Assembly (NCBI RefSeq): GCF_016863315.1
Contig: NZ_BOOQ01000024.1
Coordinates: 124,001-188,000 of the forward strand
Direction: 5' to 3'
Origin: Planotetraspora silvatica
Lineage (GTDB): Bacteria; Actinomycetota; Actinomycetes; Streptosporangiales; Streptosporangiaceae
Length of the DNA stretch: 64,000 nt
In this document: positions 41,956-51,766 of the stretch, piece after piece
Numbering within the stretch: position 1 is the first letter of the stretch
How the letters are laid out: each line of letters opens with the position of its first letter
The notes under the pieces: generated by a model
What the model saw: only the letters and a program-made list of their open reading frames with translations
What the model was told of the DNA's origin: nothing
Databases searched by the model: none
Position numbers and translations under genes: made by a program

Positions 41956-42594
41956 ATGACATTGCTCGATCTCACCCCGGACCAGTTGCTTTCCACCACG
42001 CGTGCGGTGCGCAAGCGTCTCGACTTCACGCGTCCGGTTCCCGACGATGTGGCGCGTGAGTGTGTGGCGATGGCGTTGCAGGCACCGTCCGGGTCGAACG
42101 TGGTGACGATGCGGTTCGTGGTGGTCCGGGACGAGGAGAAGCGGCGCGCGATCGGTGAGGTGTACCGGCAGGTGTACGCCATGTACAAGGCTTCGCCCGG
42201 TTACGCCGGCAGGCCGACCGGTGACGCCGGGCGTGACCGTGTCCAGAGCCGGGTCGCGAGTTCGGCCGACTATCTGGGCGAGTACATGGGCGAGGCTCCC
42301 GTGCTCGTGATCGGCTGCAACGAGGGCAGGGATCGGGCCTCGGCCCTCGCGGGGATCGGCAACATCCTGCCGGGAATGTGGAGCTTCATGCTGGCGGCCC
42401 GGGCGCGCGGGCTCGGCACCGCCTGGACGTCGATGCACGTGGCCCGCGAGCGGGACGTCGCGGAGATCCTCGGCATCCCGTACGACACCGTCGCGCAGGC
42501 GGTGCTGACGCCGCTCGCGTACACCAAGGGCACCGACTTCCGCCCGGCCGGCCGGCCGGCTCCCGACCAGGTGATCCACTGGGACGCGTGGTGA
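41956..42594 (+). CDS. Nitroreductase-family flavoprotein
   Basis: 212 residues. FMN-binding fold with TTRAVRKRLDFTRPVPDDVARECVAMALQAPSGSN (N-terminal FMN loop) and WSFMLAARARGLGTAWTSMHV. It would reduce nitro or quinone compounds with NAD(P)H as a dimer. It is probably translated from a leaderless mRNA and may be transcribed with the DUF1905 gene 60 bases downstream. Confidence 0.87.
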   Translation: MTLLDLTPDQLLSTTRAVRKRLDFTRPVPDDVARECVAMALQAPSGSNVVTMRFVVVRDEEKRRAIGEVYRQVYAMYKASPGYAGRPTGDAGRDRVQSRVASSADYLGEYMGEAPVLVIGCNEGRDRASALAGIGNILPGMWSFMLAARARGLGTAWTSMHVARERDVAEILGIPYDTVAQAVLTPLAYTKGTDFRPAGRPAPDQVIHWDAW

Positions 42595-42654
42595 ATCCGT
42601 CACGTGGACGCCGTTCACCTGCGCCGGTTAACCTCTACGCCGGGAGGCGACCAG

Positions 42655-42942
42655 ATGCCAGCACAGCCGCAACCGCTCGACCACACCTTCACGGCCCCCA
42701 TCGGAGTCGACGTCAAGGGGGAGATCTGGTCGTGTGTGGCCATGCCCGACTCGGTGGAGTTCTTCGGTACGGGCAGGTCCGTCAAGGTCACCGCGACGAT
42801 CGACGGTGAGCCGATCACTGCGGCCTTCATGCCGACCGGCACCGGCGGTCACATGCTCTCCATCAACGCGGCCCTGCGAAAGCGCCTCGGTAAGGGAATC
42901 GGCGACGAGGTGACCGTCCATATCGAGCGGCGTCTGAGCTGA
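42655..42942 (+). CDS. DUF1905-domain protein
   Basis: 95 residues. Small beta-barrel typical of DUF1905 (GEIWSCVAMPDSVEFFGTGRSVKVTATIDG, MLSINAALRKRLGKGIGDEVTVHIERRL). The function is unknown; members often accompany YdeI/OmpD-associated domains. ATG 42655 has GGGAGG seven bases upstream. Confidence 0.82.
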   Translation: MPAQPQPLDHTFTAPIGVDVKGEIWSCVAMPDSVEFFGTGRSVKVTATIDGEPITAAFMPTGTGGHMLSINAALRKRLGKGIGDEVTVHIERRLS

Positions 42943-43037
42943 GGCCCGCTGCTGATCGGACCGGCCGACGGATTCAGGCGGAGAGCGCTGGGTAGGCCCG
43001 CGGAAAGGGGTATCCAGGGCGAAGGGGTCATAACCGT

Positions 43038-43157
43038 ATGGCACGTGACTTCAAGATCCGTCCTCTTGGCGGGGCGATGGGCTGCCTCACGATGATCGCG
43101 GTGTCGATCCTTCTCTCCGTGCTGCTGACAGTGCTCATCAACGTGTTGCTTCGGTAG
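43038..43157 (+). CDS. 39-residue single-helix membrane protein
   Basis: Starts MARDFKIRPLGGAMGCLTM, followed by one hydrophobic helix ending in INVLLR. ATG 43038 has AAGGGG ten bases upstream. It has the look of the short membrane peptides common in actinomycetes; no family recognised. Confidence 0.55.
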   Translation: MARDFKIRPLGGAMGCLTMIAVSILLSVLLTVLINVLLR

Positions 43158-43217
43158 CGCGTGAGGCGGCGCCTCGTTTCGGCCCGGCCGTCATCGAGCC
43201 GGGGAGAAGGGTTCCGC

Positions 43218-44234
43218 TCAATCAATGCGGATGAGGTCGGCGTAGACGCCCGTCGCGGTCCGCCTCTCCGGAGACGGGCTGTCGTAGACGACGATCAGCC
43301 GTCCGTCGTCCAGTACGGCGAGGCCCTCGGGATGGTCGCATCCACGCCCGAAGGGGAGGTCGGCCACGTGTTCCAGATCCTTGGCGGTGACCACGTCGCG
43401 GACGGAACCGTTCCGCCAGCGCACCACCCGGACCGGGCCGTCGAGATCCATGCTCGGGCCGGTGAGGATCAGCAGGTCGTCGCCGTACGGGCACAGGTCA
43501 CGGATGCCCAGGCCGTCCAGATCCAGAAAATGCGTCCGGTACGGCTCAGCCAGCCGGAGTCTGGACGGGTCGCGCGGATGGGTCACGGGCCGGATCTCCA
43601 GCAGCACCGCCCACCCGCGCAGGACCGGTCCGCGGAGCCCCACGTAGAGCCGGTCGCCGTGCTCGTCTGCGACGGCGGCGATGCCCTCGATGTCGAGGCC
43701 GTTGTCCTTGCCCGGCAGCTTGAGGAACGGAGCCAGGTGGGGATCGTCGGAGAGCATGTCGGCGAGATTGTCGTGGCCGGAGAGGACGGCGGCCCTGCGA
43801 TGGCCGTCCGCGCGCACCGGTTCGCCGCCTTGAAGCGGCAGACGCAGGAGCACGAACCGGTTCTCCTCGCGGATCACCGTGGCCAGCCTCTTGCGGGCCC
43901 TGTCACTGGAGTGGCCCGGTTTGGCCCGCTTGCGCTTGAGGCTGTGCGAGCCGATCGCCCAGAGCCAGCCGTCGGTTCTGGCCAGACCCTCGATGTCGGC
44001 CTCCGCCTCCGGCCCGGCCGGGAGATCCACGAAGTCGGCCAGATTGAAGGTGCGCTGCTCGTCATAGACGCCGTCACGCAACGTCAGCCGCTCGATCGTC
44101 GCCGTCTCGTCGCCCGCGATCCACAGGTGCCGTCCGTCCTGGCGGACCGCCGACAGGTTCTCATGAGTCCTGGCGCTCCGGGCGCCCGTATGGAAGCGGA
44201 GTTCCACGCAATCTTCACGGTGCACCCCTCCCAT
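43218..44234 (-). CDS. DUF3616-domain protein
   Basis: 338 residues. Repeated WxxGDE/GxDIEGLA-type blades (HLWIAGDETATIERL, EADIEGLARTDGWLWAIGSHS, LDIEGIAAVADEHGDRLYVGLRGPVLRG, CDHPEGLAVLDDGRLIVVYD) form a beta-propeller like DUF3616 proteins. There is no signal peptide. The function is unknown. ATG 44234 has GGAGG five bases upstream; later GTG codons are also possible. Confidence 0.78.
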   Translation of the reverse strand: MGGVHREDCVELRFHTGARSARTHENLSAVRQDGRHLWIAGDETATIERLTLRDGVYDEQRTFNLADFVDLPAGPEAEADIEGLARTDGWLWAIGSHSLKRKRAKPGHSSDRARKRLATVIREENRFVLLRLPLQGGEPVRADGHRRAAVLSGHDNLADMLSDDPHLAPFLKLPGKDNGLDIEGIAAVADEHGDRLYVGLRGPVLRGWAVLLEIRPVTHPRDPSRLRLAEPYRTHFLDLDGLGIRDLCPYGDDLLILTGPSMDLDGPVRVVRWRNGSVRDVVTAKDLEHVADLPFGRGCDHPEGLAVLDDGRLIVVYDSPSPERRTATGVYADLIRID

Positions 44235-44331
44235 CATGACCTCCGGCCGCCAGAAGAGAGCGGCCCGTTCGCTACATAAACCGCCGGAGAGGTGCCCGTG
44301 ACGGCATGGCGGCAAGCCGGGGCGGCACGGG

Positions 44332-45279
44332 TCAGGGCAGCCGTGCGCCGGTGAACAACGTGTGGACGGCGGGTTCGAAGAAGACCGCGATGTGAGCGAG
44401 ACCGGTGGTGTCCATGGTCAGCACATGGACGGCGTGCGGCCGGGGAGTGCCATCGTCCTCGTGCAGGTAGGCCATGACCGCCGGCTGTCCGTTCGCCGCC
44501 GTGGGCACCATGGAGAAGCGGCCCGGCTTGCGGAGAACGCGGGTGGCGAAGAATCCCGCGACCGCGCTCCGGCCACGGAACCACTCGACCTGAGGGGGCA
44601 TTTCCAGAGCGATGTCGGCGCGCATGAGCCGTGTCAGGGCGCCGATGTCGGCGCTCTCGAACGCGGCTACATATCGATCGAGCAAGGCACGCCGGCGTGG
44701 TTCCGCAGGTTCGACGACCTTGTCGGCGATGGGCGCGATCTGGGCGATCTGTGCTCGGGCCCGGGGCAGGGCGCTGTTGACCGCGGCGGTCGTGGTGTCC
44801 AAGACCTCCGCGGCTTCGGCCGCGGACAGGGAGAGCACATCGCGAAGGATCAGCACCGCACGCCGGATCGGTGGCAGGTGCTGCAGTGCGGCGATGAAGG
44901 CGAGCCGTACGGACGTTCGCGTGTCGATGACGGCGGCCGGATCGGAGGCGCCTGCCAGCAGGGCGTCCGGAATCGGCTCCAGCCAGCTCGGCTCGCCGGG
45001 CTCGAAACCGTGAGCAGAGGGCATGATCCTGCGCGACCTCTGCTCCAGCGCCGTGAGACAGGCGTTCGTGGCTATCCGGTACAGGTAGGTGCGCACCGAG
45101 GAGCGCCCTTCGAAGGCGTCGAAGGAACGCCAGGCCCGGAGAAACGTCTCCTGCACCAGATCCTCCGCCTCGTGCACCGACCCGAGCATGCGGTAGCAAT
45201 GCACAAGCAACTCGGTGCGGTAGGGATCGGTCAACGCGGCGAACCGGGTCGTATCCGGGCTCATCGTGCCAGTTTGCAT
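44332..45279 (-). CDS. ECF sigma factor with SnoaL-like domain (SigX5/ECF56-like)
   Basis: 315 residues. Complete region 2 (LLVHCYRMLGSVHEAEDLVQETFLRAWRSFDAFEGRSSVRTYLYRIATNACL) and region 4 (LQHLPPIRRAVLILRDVLSLSAAEAAEVLDTTTAAVNSALPRARA), then an NTF2-like regulatory domain. It is a close relative of the factor at 20946-21899. ATG 45279 has AGGAG six bases upstream. It is divergent from an SDR-fold gene, and an inverted-repeat pair lies between them. Confidence 0.87.
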   Translation of the reverse strand: MQTGTMSPDTTRFAALTDPYRTELLVHCYRMLGSVHEAEDLVQETFLRAWRSFDAFEGRSSVRTYLYRIATNACLTALEQRSRRIMPSAHGFEPGEPSWLEPIPDALLAGASDPAAVIDTRTSVRLAFIAALQHLPPIRRAVLILRDVLSLSAAEAAEVLDTTTAAVNSALPRARAQIAQIAPIADKVVEPAEPRRRALLDRYVAAFESADIGALTRLMRADIALEMPPQVEWFRGRSAVAGFFATRVLRKPGRFSMVPTAANGQPAVMAYLHEDDGTPRPHAVHVLTMDTTGLAHIAVFFEPAVHTLFTGARLP

Positions 45280-45305
45280 CATTGTCTCCTCGCGCCTGCG
45301 TACAC

Positions 45306-45378
45306 ATACAGACCGTCGTCCCGCACGGAAATCAGCACCCGGACGATGACGAGTTCTCCGCATCGCGGTGGTCTGTAT
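45306..45378. promoter_or_regulatory. Widely spaced inverted repeat between sigma factor and SDR genes
   Basis: ATACAGACC (45306-45314) and its exact inverse GGTCTGTAT (45370-45378) face each other across 55 bases in the divergent intergenic region. They could be two regulator sites or matching parts of two opposed promoters. Confidence 0.4.
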
Positions 45379-45410
45379 CGGTGTTCGTATCGACGACACA
45401 GGAGCTCAGC

Positions 45411-46202
45411 ATGCGACTGCACGACAAGAACGCGATCATCTACGGGGCGGGCGGGGCGATCGGCGGTGCGGTGGCGCGCGCCTTCGCCCGCGAGGGAGCG
45501 AGGGTCTTCCTCACCGGCCGCGACCTCGGTCCACTCGAGGCCGCGGCCAAGGAGATCTCCGCTGAGGGCGGGTTCGCCGAGGCGGCGCACGTCGATGCGC
45601 TGGACGCCGCGGCGGTGCGCGAACACGCGGACGGCGTGGCACACCGGCACGGCGGCATCGACATCTCCTTCAACGCGATCGGCCTGCCGCAGGCCGGCAT
45701 CCAGGGCACCGCGCTCGCCGACCTGGAGTTGGACCGCTTCCAGGCACCGATTCACGCCTATCTGACGTCCCACTTCCTGACCGCACAGGTGGCGGGGCGG
45801 TACATGACCCGCCAGGGCTCCGGGGTGATCATCACACTCACCGCCGCGCCCAGCCGCGCCGCCGCCCCCTTCGTCGGGGGGATGGCACCCGCCTGGGCCG
45901 GGGTGGAGGCGCTGACCCGCGTCCTCGCGGCCGAACTCGGCCCGCAGGGCGTCCGGGTGGTGTGCCTGCGGCCCGACGGCATCCCCGAGACGGCGACGAT
46001 CGACGTGGTCTACGGACTGCACGCCCAGGCGCTGGGCATCACGCGCGCCGAGTTCACCGATGCCATGCGGGAGCGGACGCTGCTCAAGCGGCTCCCGACA
46101 CTCGCCGATGTCGCCGGAGGAGCGGTCTTCCTCGCCTCCGCCGACGCAGCGGCGATGACGGGCACGGTGGCGAACCTCAGCGGTGGCTCACTGGTGGACT
46201 GA
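45411..46202 (+). CDS. SDR-fold protein lacking the Tyr-Lys catalytic pair
   Basis: 263 residues. The nucleotide-binding motif YGAGGAIGGAVARAF and strand VRVVCLRPDG are those of classical short-chain dehydrogenases. The catalytic YxxxK reads MAPAW (158-162), so Tyr and Lys are Met and Trp. It may bind NAD(P) without SDR chemistry or act by another mechanism. ATG 45411 has AGGAG upstream. It is divergent from the ECF sigma gene; the last 26 bases overlap the convergent histidine kinase gene. Confidence 0.82.
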   Translation: MRLHDKNAIIYGAGGAIGGAVARAFAREGARVFLTGRDLGPLEAAAKEISAEGGFAEAAHVDALDAAAVREHADGVAHRHGGIDISFNAIGLPQAGIQGTALADLELDRFQAPIHAYLTSHFLTAQVAGRYMTRQGSGVIITLTAAPSRAAAPFVGGMAPAWAGVEALTRVLAAELGPQGVRVVCLRPDGIPETATIDVVYGLHAQALGITRAEFTDAMRERTLLKRLPTLADVAGGAVFLASADAAAMTGTVANLSGGSLVD

Positions 46203-47391
46203 CGGGCGTCGCGCTCACCGGGGCGGGCAGGGTGGTGGTTACCGTCAGCCCGCCCTCGGCGTTCGGTGCCGCCGTGACCGTGCCGTCGTGTGCGTCCACG
46301 ATGGACCTGACGATGGCGAGGCCCAGACCGGTCGACCTGGACCCCGCGGCGCGGTCGGACTTCAGCCGCTGGAACGGCTCGAACAGCCGGTCGACCTCTG
46401 CCGGAGGGATGTGGTCGCCGCTGTTGCGTACGCAGATGACGGCCTCCCCGTCGCGGTGAGCGGTGACCACCTCGACCCAACCGCCGGGACGGTTGTGCCG
46501 GATCGCGTTGTGCACCAGGTTGCCCACCAGGCGATCCAGCAGAGCCGGGTCGCCCTTGACCGGGGCGGGGCGCAGGTCGGTGGTGATGGTCAACTCGGCG
46601 CGTTCGGCTTCGCCGTCCGCCTCGTTCAGCGCCCCGGCCACCGCGACCGCCAGGTCGTACGTTTCAGCGGCGATGACGCCGCTGTCGCTGCGGGCCAGGG
46701 CCAGCAGGCCGTCCAGCAGGCGTTCGGCCCGGCCGGTCGCGGTGAGGACGCGGTGTGCCATGGCCTCCCACTGCTCGGGCGCGTTGTGCCGCTTGGCCAG
46801 CTGGACCTCGGCACCGGTACGCACGATCGCCAGCGGGGTGCGCAGTTCGTGCGCGGCGTCGGCGACGAACCTGCGCTGGCTGTTGAAGGAGGCCTCCAGT
46901 CTGGACACCATCTCGTCGAAGGTGTCGGCCAGCTCCTTGAGCTCGTCATGTGGCCCGGTGAGCGCGACACGCTCGTGCAGCCGGTCCTGCGAGATCCGCC
47001 GAGTGGCGGCGGTGAGTGTTCGCAGCGGCCGGAGCATGCGCCCGGCGACGATCCAGGAGACACCGAGCCCCAGCACGGCCGTGACGGCCAGCGCGATCGC
47101 CGAGGTGCCGACGGTGCTCAACAGCGTGTCCCTGCGCAACCGGGCGACCTCGGCCATGTCGCGCTGGTAGGACACGTACCTGTCGTCGGCCATCGCCGCA
47201 TCGAATTCGATCACTTTGTCGTGCCACACCGACATCTCGACCTGGGACGGGGCATTGATGTTGGTATAGAGGCTCTTGTACAAGAGCGCGTAGTTCAGCG
47301 CGAGGAGTGCGGCGCAGGTCGCCACGAGCACGACCGCATACACGAGGGTCAACCGCAGCCGGATCGACGGGTGCTTCCACCGCGGCCTCAT
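46177..47391 (-). CDS. Membrane sensor histidine kinase
   Basis: 404 residues. TM1 at about 11-35, a short extracytoplasmic loop, TM2 at about 94-117, HAMP, HisKA with His181 in FVADAAHELRTPLAIVRTG, and HATPase_c with NLVHNAIRHN and GLGLAIVRSIVDAH. It starts inside the stop codon of the response regulator (ATGA), so the pair is translationally coupled. Facing the lipoprotein/ABC operon across 124 bases, it probably senses an envelope stress or drug and induces that operon. Confidence 0.88.
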   Translation of the reverse strand: MRPRWKHPSIRLRLTLVYAVVLVATCAALLALNYALLYKSLYTNINAPSQVEMSVWHDKVIEFDAAMADDRYVSYQRDMAEVARLRRDTLLSTVGTSAIALAVTAVLGLGVSWIVAGRMLRPLRTLTAATRRISQDRLHERVALTGPHDELKELADTFDEMVSRLEASFNSQRRFVADAAHELRTPLAIVRTGAEVQLAKRHNAPEQWEAMAHRVLTATGRAERLLDGLLALARSDSGVIAAETYDLAVAVAGALNEADGEAERAELTITTDLRPAPVKGDPALLDRLVGNLVHNAIRHNRPGGWVEVVTAHRDGEAVICVRNSGDHIPPAEVDRLFEPFQRLKSDRAAGSRSTGLGLAIVRSIVDAHDGTVTAAPNAEGGLTVTTTLPAPVSATPVSPPVSHR

Positions 47392-48038
47392 AGCCGGTAC
47401 CCCGCGCCGACGACGGTCTCGATCAGCGGCGGGTCGCCCAGCTTGCGGCGCAGCCGGGCCATGGTGACCCGGACGGTGCCGGTGAACGGATCCGCGTGCT
47501 CGTCCCACGCCCGTTCCAGCAGGTCCTCAGCGCTGACGACGGCGCCTTCGGCGCCCATCAGGACCTCCAGCACGGCCAGCTCCTTCGTGGTAAGCGGGAT
47601 GACGCGGCCTCCGCGGGTGACGACGCGCCGAGCGGTGTCGAAGGTCAGGCCGGCCCGCTGGAGCACCCGCGGAGCGTTGTTGGCCCGGCGCGCCAGCGCG
47701 CGGATCCGCAGCACCAACTCGTCGAAGACGAACGGCTTGGGCAGGTAGTCGTCGGCGCCGAGCATCAGACCGGCGACCCGGTCCGCGGCCTCCCCGGCCG
47801 CGGTGAGCATGAGGATCCGGGCGTCGTTGCCGCCCCCGGTCAGTGCGATGCACACCTGGTCGCCGTGGACGAGCGGCAGGTCCCGGTCGAGCACGACCAC
47901 GTCGTACCTGTTCGCGGTGGCCTTGTGCAGGCCGTCGAGGCCGTCGGCCGCGAGGTCGACCGCGATGCCCCGGTCCCGCAGCCCGTCGGCGACCTGTACG
48001 GCCAGCAGCATCTCGTCCTCGATCAGCAGCACTCGCAC
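47388..48038 (-). CDS. OmpR-family response regulator
   Basis: 216 residues. Receiver domain with phospho-acceptor Asp51 in VVVLDRDLPL and the conserved Lys in YLPKPF, then a winged-helix DNA-binding domain (LTTKELAVLEVLMGAEG, VRVTMARLRRKLG, IETVVGAGYRL). GTG 48038 has GGAGG eight bases upstream. Partner of the kinase at 46177; a likely binding site is the direct-repeat array at 48080-48105. Confidence 0.9.
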   Translation of the reverse strand: MRVLLIEDEMLLAVQVADGLRDRGIAVDLAADGLDGLHKATANRYDVVVLDRDLPLVHGDQVCIALTGGGNDARILMLTAAGEAADRVAGLMLGADDYLPKPFVFDELVLRIRALARRANNAPRVLQRAGLTFDTARRVVTRGGRVIPLTTKELAVLEVLMGAEGAVVSAEDLLERAWDEHADPFTGTVRVTMARLRRKLGDPPLIETVVGAGYRL

Positions 48039-48079
48039 ACTGACATCCTCCCTGCTTCAGCAGTTTGGGCAATCGGGGA

Positions 48080-48105
48080 TTACACCGGCGTTACAGGCGC
48101 TGTGA
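48080..48105. promoter_or_regulatory. Direct repeats, response-regulator site candidate
   Basis: TTACA at 48080 and again at 48091 (11-base period), followed by TGTGA at 48101. Tandem half-sites about one helical turn apart are typical for OmpR-family regulators. They lie between the divergent two-component and lipoprotein/ABC operons. Confidence 0.4.
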
Positions 48106-48162
48106 CGGTGCCGTCGCGAGCCGGCTGCTCCACTGGACCCACCGAACCAGAGGAGATCGCTG

Positions 48163-48693
48163 ATGAGAAAGAGATTCCTGGTCGTCTGCCTGCTACCACT
48201 CCTGCTGGTCACGGCGGCCGCCTGTTCGCAATCGGATGACGGCGAGGGCGTGGCCTCGGTGGCCGGCTCCGCCGCACCGAGCGCGACGCCGAGCCTGAGC
48301 GAGCAGGAGCAGGCGATCAGGTACGCGCGGTGCATGCGGGAGCACGGCGTACCGATGCCCGACCCGCAGGTCGTCGACGGCGACGTCCGGATGGGGGGTG
48401 GGTTCGACAAGGAAACGCTGGACCCGGACGTGGGGGCCGCGGCGCAAGAGGCGTGCAAGCAGTACGAGCCTGTCATGCCCGCCGGTCTGGCCGTGGTGAA
48501 GGCGGAGTTGGCCCGCGAGGAGTCGCGGTGCATGCGGGAGCACGGGGTGGAGGGCTTCCCCGACCCTGACGCCGAAGCCCATGTCGACGTCTCCGAGCAG
48601 GTCCGCAGGGATCCGCAGTACGACCAGGCGGAGGCCTTCTGCAGGGAGTACATCCGGTCGTACCGCCCGAGCGCGGAAGCGACGCCGAGGTGA
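48163..48693 (+). CDS. Lipoprotein with duplicated CMREHG motif
   Basis: 176 residues. Signal peptide and lipobox VTAAAC with Cys21. The mature protein carries RYARCMREHGVPMPDP and SRCMREHGVEGFPDP, two copies of one motif, plus a third cysteine near the end. Such lipoproteins commonly precede adaptor/ABC genes in actinobacteria; the role is unknown, perhaps ligand capture. ATG 48163 has AGAGGAG upstream. It is the first gene of a four-gene coupled operon. Confidence 0.8.
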   Translation: MRKRFLVVCLLPLLLVTAAACSQSDDGEGVASVAGSAAPSATPSLSEQEQAIRYARCMREHGVPMPDPQVVDGDVRMGGGFDKETLDPDVGAAAQEACKQYEPVMPAGLAVVKAELAREESRCMREHGVEGFPDPDAEAHVDVSEQVRRDPQYDQAEAFCREYIRSYRPSAEATPR

Positions 48694-49765
48694 CGAGCCG
48701 ATCTGGAGCGCGGCGGCGCGGCCGCGCCGCCGCGGTGGCCGGTACGGTCGTGCTCACGGCGGGGGCGGCGACCGCCGCAGCGGTGGGGTTCGGCGGAGAC
48801 GGCACCGATACGCCGACCATGGCGGACCTGCCGCCGGCCACCGCTCAGGTGACCCGGCAGACGATGCTGGACACCGACGAGGTGCCCGGCGATCTGGGCT
48901 ACGGCGCCACGACAACGCTGGCCGGCCGGATCGCGGGTGTCGTCACCGAGGTGCCGCTGCCCGGTGACGTCATCCGCCGAGGCCGGCCGATCTACCGAGT
49001 GGACGACCGGCCGGTGGTGTTGATGTACGGCGCGGTCGCCGCGTACCGGACACTCGGCCCGGGTGCCGTCGGCACGGACGTACGGCAGCTCGAAGACAAC
49101 CTGAGGGCCCTCGGATACGGCGGGTTCACGGTGGACAAGACGTACACGGCGCTCACCGCGGCCGCGGTGAGGCGCTGGCAGAAGGATCTGGGCCTGCCGC
49201 GGACCGGCCAGGTCGAGCAGGGGCGAGTGCTGTTCGCTCCGAGCACGATCAGGGTCGATGCCGTCACGGCCGGGGTCAACCAGTCCACCGGCGACGGGCA
49301 GGAGGTGTTGCGGTACACCGGGACCGGCCGCCAGGTGACGGCCCGGCTCGCGGTGTCCGGGCAACGGCTGGCCCGTAAGGGGATCAAGGTGCAGGTCCAG
49401 ATGCCCGACGGCAAGAAGGTGACCGGCCATGTGGAACGGGTCTACTCGGTGGTCGAGCAGCCTGCCGACGCGGGCAGCGAGGCGGAGACCTGGATCGAGA
49501 CCGTCGTCTCGCTGAACGACCCCAAGGCTGCCGTGGGGATCGAGGCGGCCGTGGTCACCGTTGTCTTCACTGCGGCCGAGCGCGAAGACGTGCTCGCCGT
49601 GCCAGTCGCGGCGCTGGTGGCTCTGGCCGAGGGCGGCTACGGCGTCGAGGTCGTCGAGGGATCCGCCACGCACTACATCGAGGTGGAGACCGGCCTGTTC
49701 GCGAACGGCCAGGTCGAGATCACCGGCGACGGGCTGAAAGAGGGCATGACCGTGGGAGTGCCGCG

Positions 49766-49769
<4 letters not shown>
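48690..49769 (+). CDS. Periplasmic-type adaptor with peptidoglycan-binding domain
   Basis: 359 residues. An N-terminal membrane anchor ([20 protein letters not shown]), a short biotinyl-lipoyl-like strand ([25 protein letters not shown]), an inserted PG_binding_1 domain ([29 protein letters not shown]) and a beta-barrel tail. It would link the ABC permease to the wall. It overlaps the lipoprotein (GTGA) and ATPase (ATGA) genes by four bases. Confidence 0.85.
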
Positions 49770-50457
<688 letters not shown>

Positions 50458-50458
<1 letters not shown>

Positions 50459-51675
50459 TGACCGCGCCACAAACCCGCGCCCGGCTCACGCCCGCCCGGC
50501 TGGCCCCACGTGACGTGGTCCGGGTCGGCGCGGCCGGGCTGCGCACCCGACCGGCCCGGGCGCTGCTCTCCGCGCTGGGCATCGCGATCGGCATCGCCGC
50601 GATGGTCGCGGTGGTGGGTATCTCGTCCTCCTCCCACGAACAGCTCAACCGTCAGCTCGCCGCGCTCGGCACGAACCTGCTCACCGTCTCGCCCGGACAG
50701 GGCCTCAACGGCCAGGACGCGAAGCTGCCCGCCGAGGCCGAGGCGATGATCGCGCGGATCGGCCCGGTGACCGCAGTCTCGGCGACGGGGACGATCCGCG
50801 ACGCCAGGGTGTACCGCTCCGACAAGATCCCCAAGGTGGAGACCAACGGGCTGACCGTGTCGGCCACCCGTTTGAGCCTGCCGCGGGCCGTCGGCGCGAC
50901 TCTGCGCGGCGGCGTCTGGCTGAACGCCGTCACCGGCCGGTACCCCGCGGCGGTCCTCGGCGCCGACACGGCCGAGCGGCTCGGCATCGGCCGGCCCAGC
51001 CCGCAGACGGAGATCATTGTCGGCGGCGAACGGTTCACCGTGATCGGCGTGCTCAACCCGGTCACGCTCGCGCCCGAGCTCGACACGGCCGTCCTGATCG
51101 GCTGGGAGGTCGCCACCGGCCTGTTCCGCTTCGACGGGCGGGCGACCACCGTCTACACCCGGTCACGTGACAGCCAGGTCGAGGCGGTACACGGCGTCCT
51201 GGCCGCCACCGCCAACCCGCAGACTCCGGGCGACGTCAACGTGTCCCGTCCCTCGGACGCGTTGGCCGCGAGCCGAGCGGCCGACGTCACCCTGAACGGG
51301 TTGCTGCTCGGCCTGGGCGCGGTGGCGCTGCTGGTGGGCGGTGTCGGGGTCGCCAACACCATGGTGATCTCGGTGCTGGAACGCCGAGCCGAGATCGGGC
51401 TCCGCCGTTCGCTCGGCGCCACCCGAGGGCAGATCCGGGTGCAGTTCCTCGCCGAGTCCCTCCTGCTGTCCACGCTCGGAGGCGTCGGCGGGGTCCTGCT
51501 GGGCATCGCCGTCACCACCGGATACGCCGCCTACCAGACCTGGCCGTCCGTCGTGCCGGCATGGGCGACGGCGGGGGCGCTCGCCGCCACTGTGATCATC
51601 GGCGGTGCCGCCGGGCTCTACCCCGCGATCCGCGCGGCCCGGCTGCACCCCACAGAGGCGCTGGCCGCACCATGA
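50458..51675 (+). CDS. ABC transporter permease (MacB/FtsX type)
   Basis: 405 residues. One N-terminal helix (ALLSALGIAIGIAAMVAVVGI), a large extracytoplasmic MacB-type domain and three C-terminal helices (LLLGLGAVALLVGGVGVANTMVIS with the ERRAEIGLRRSLGA loop). It probably exports or extracts peptides or lipids by the MacB mechanotransmission mode together with the adaptor. ATG 50458 overlaps the stop of the ATPase gene. Confidence 0.9.
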
Positions 51676-51766
51676 GACGTGTGACGCACGTCATATCGAT
51701 CCCATGTCACGGAAAGGAGGGCGGCTTCCATCTCGTGGTCGTCAGCACGAAGAGAGAGGCACCACG

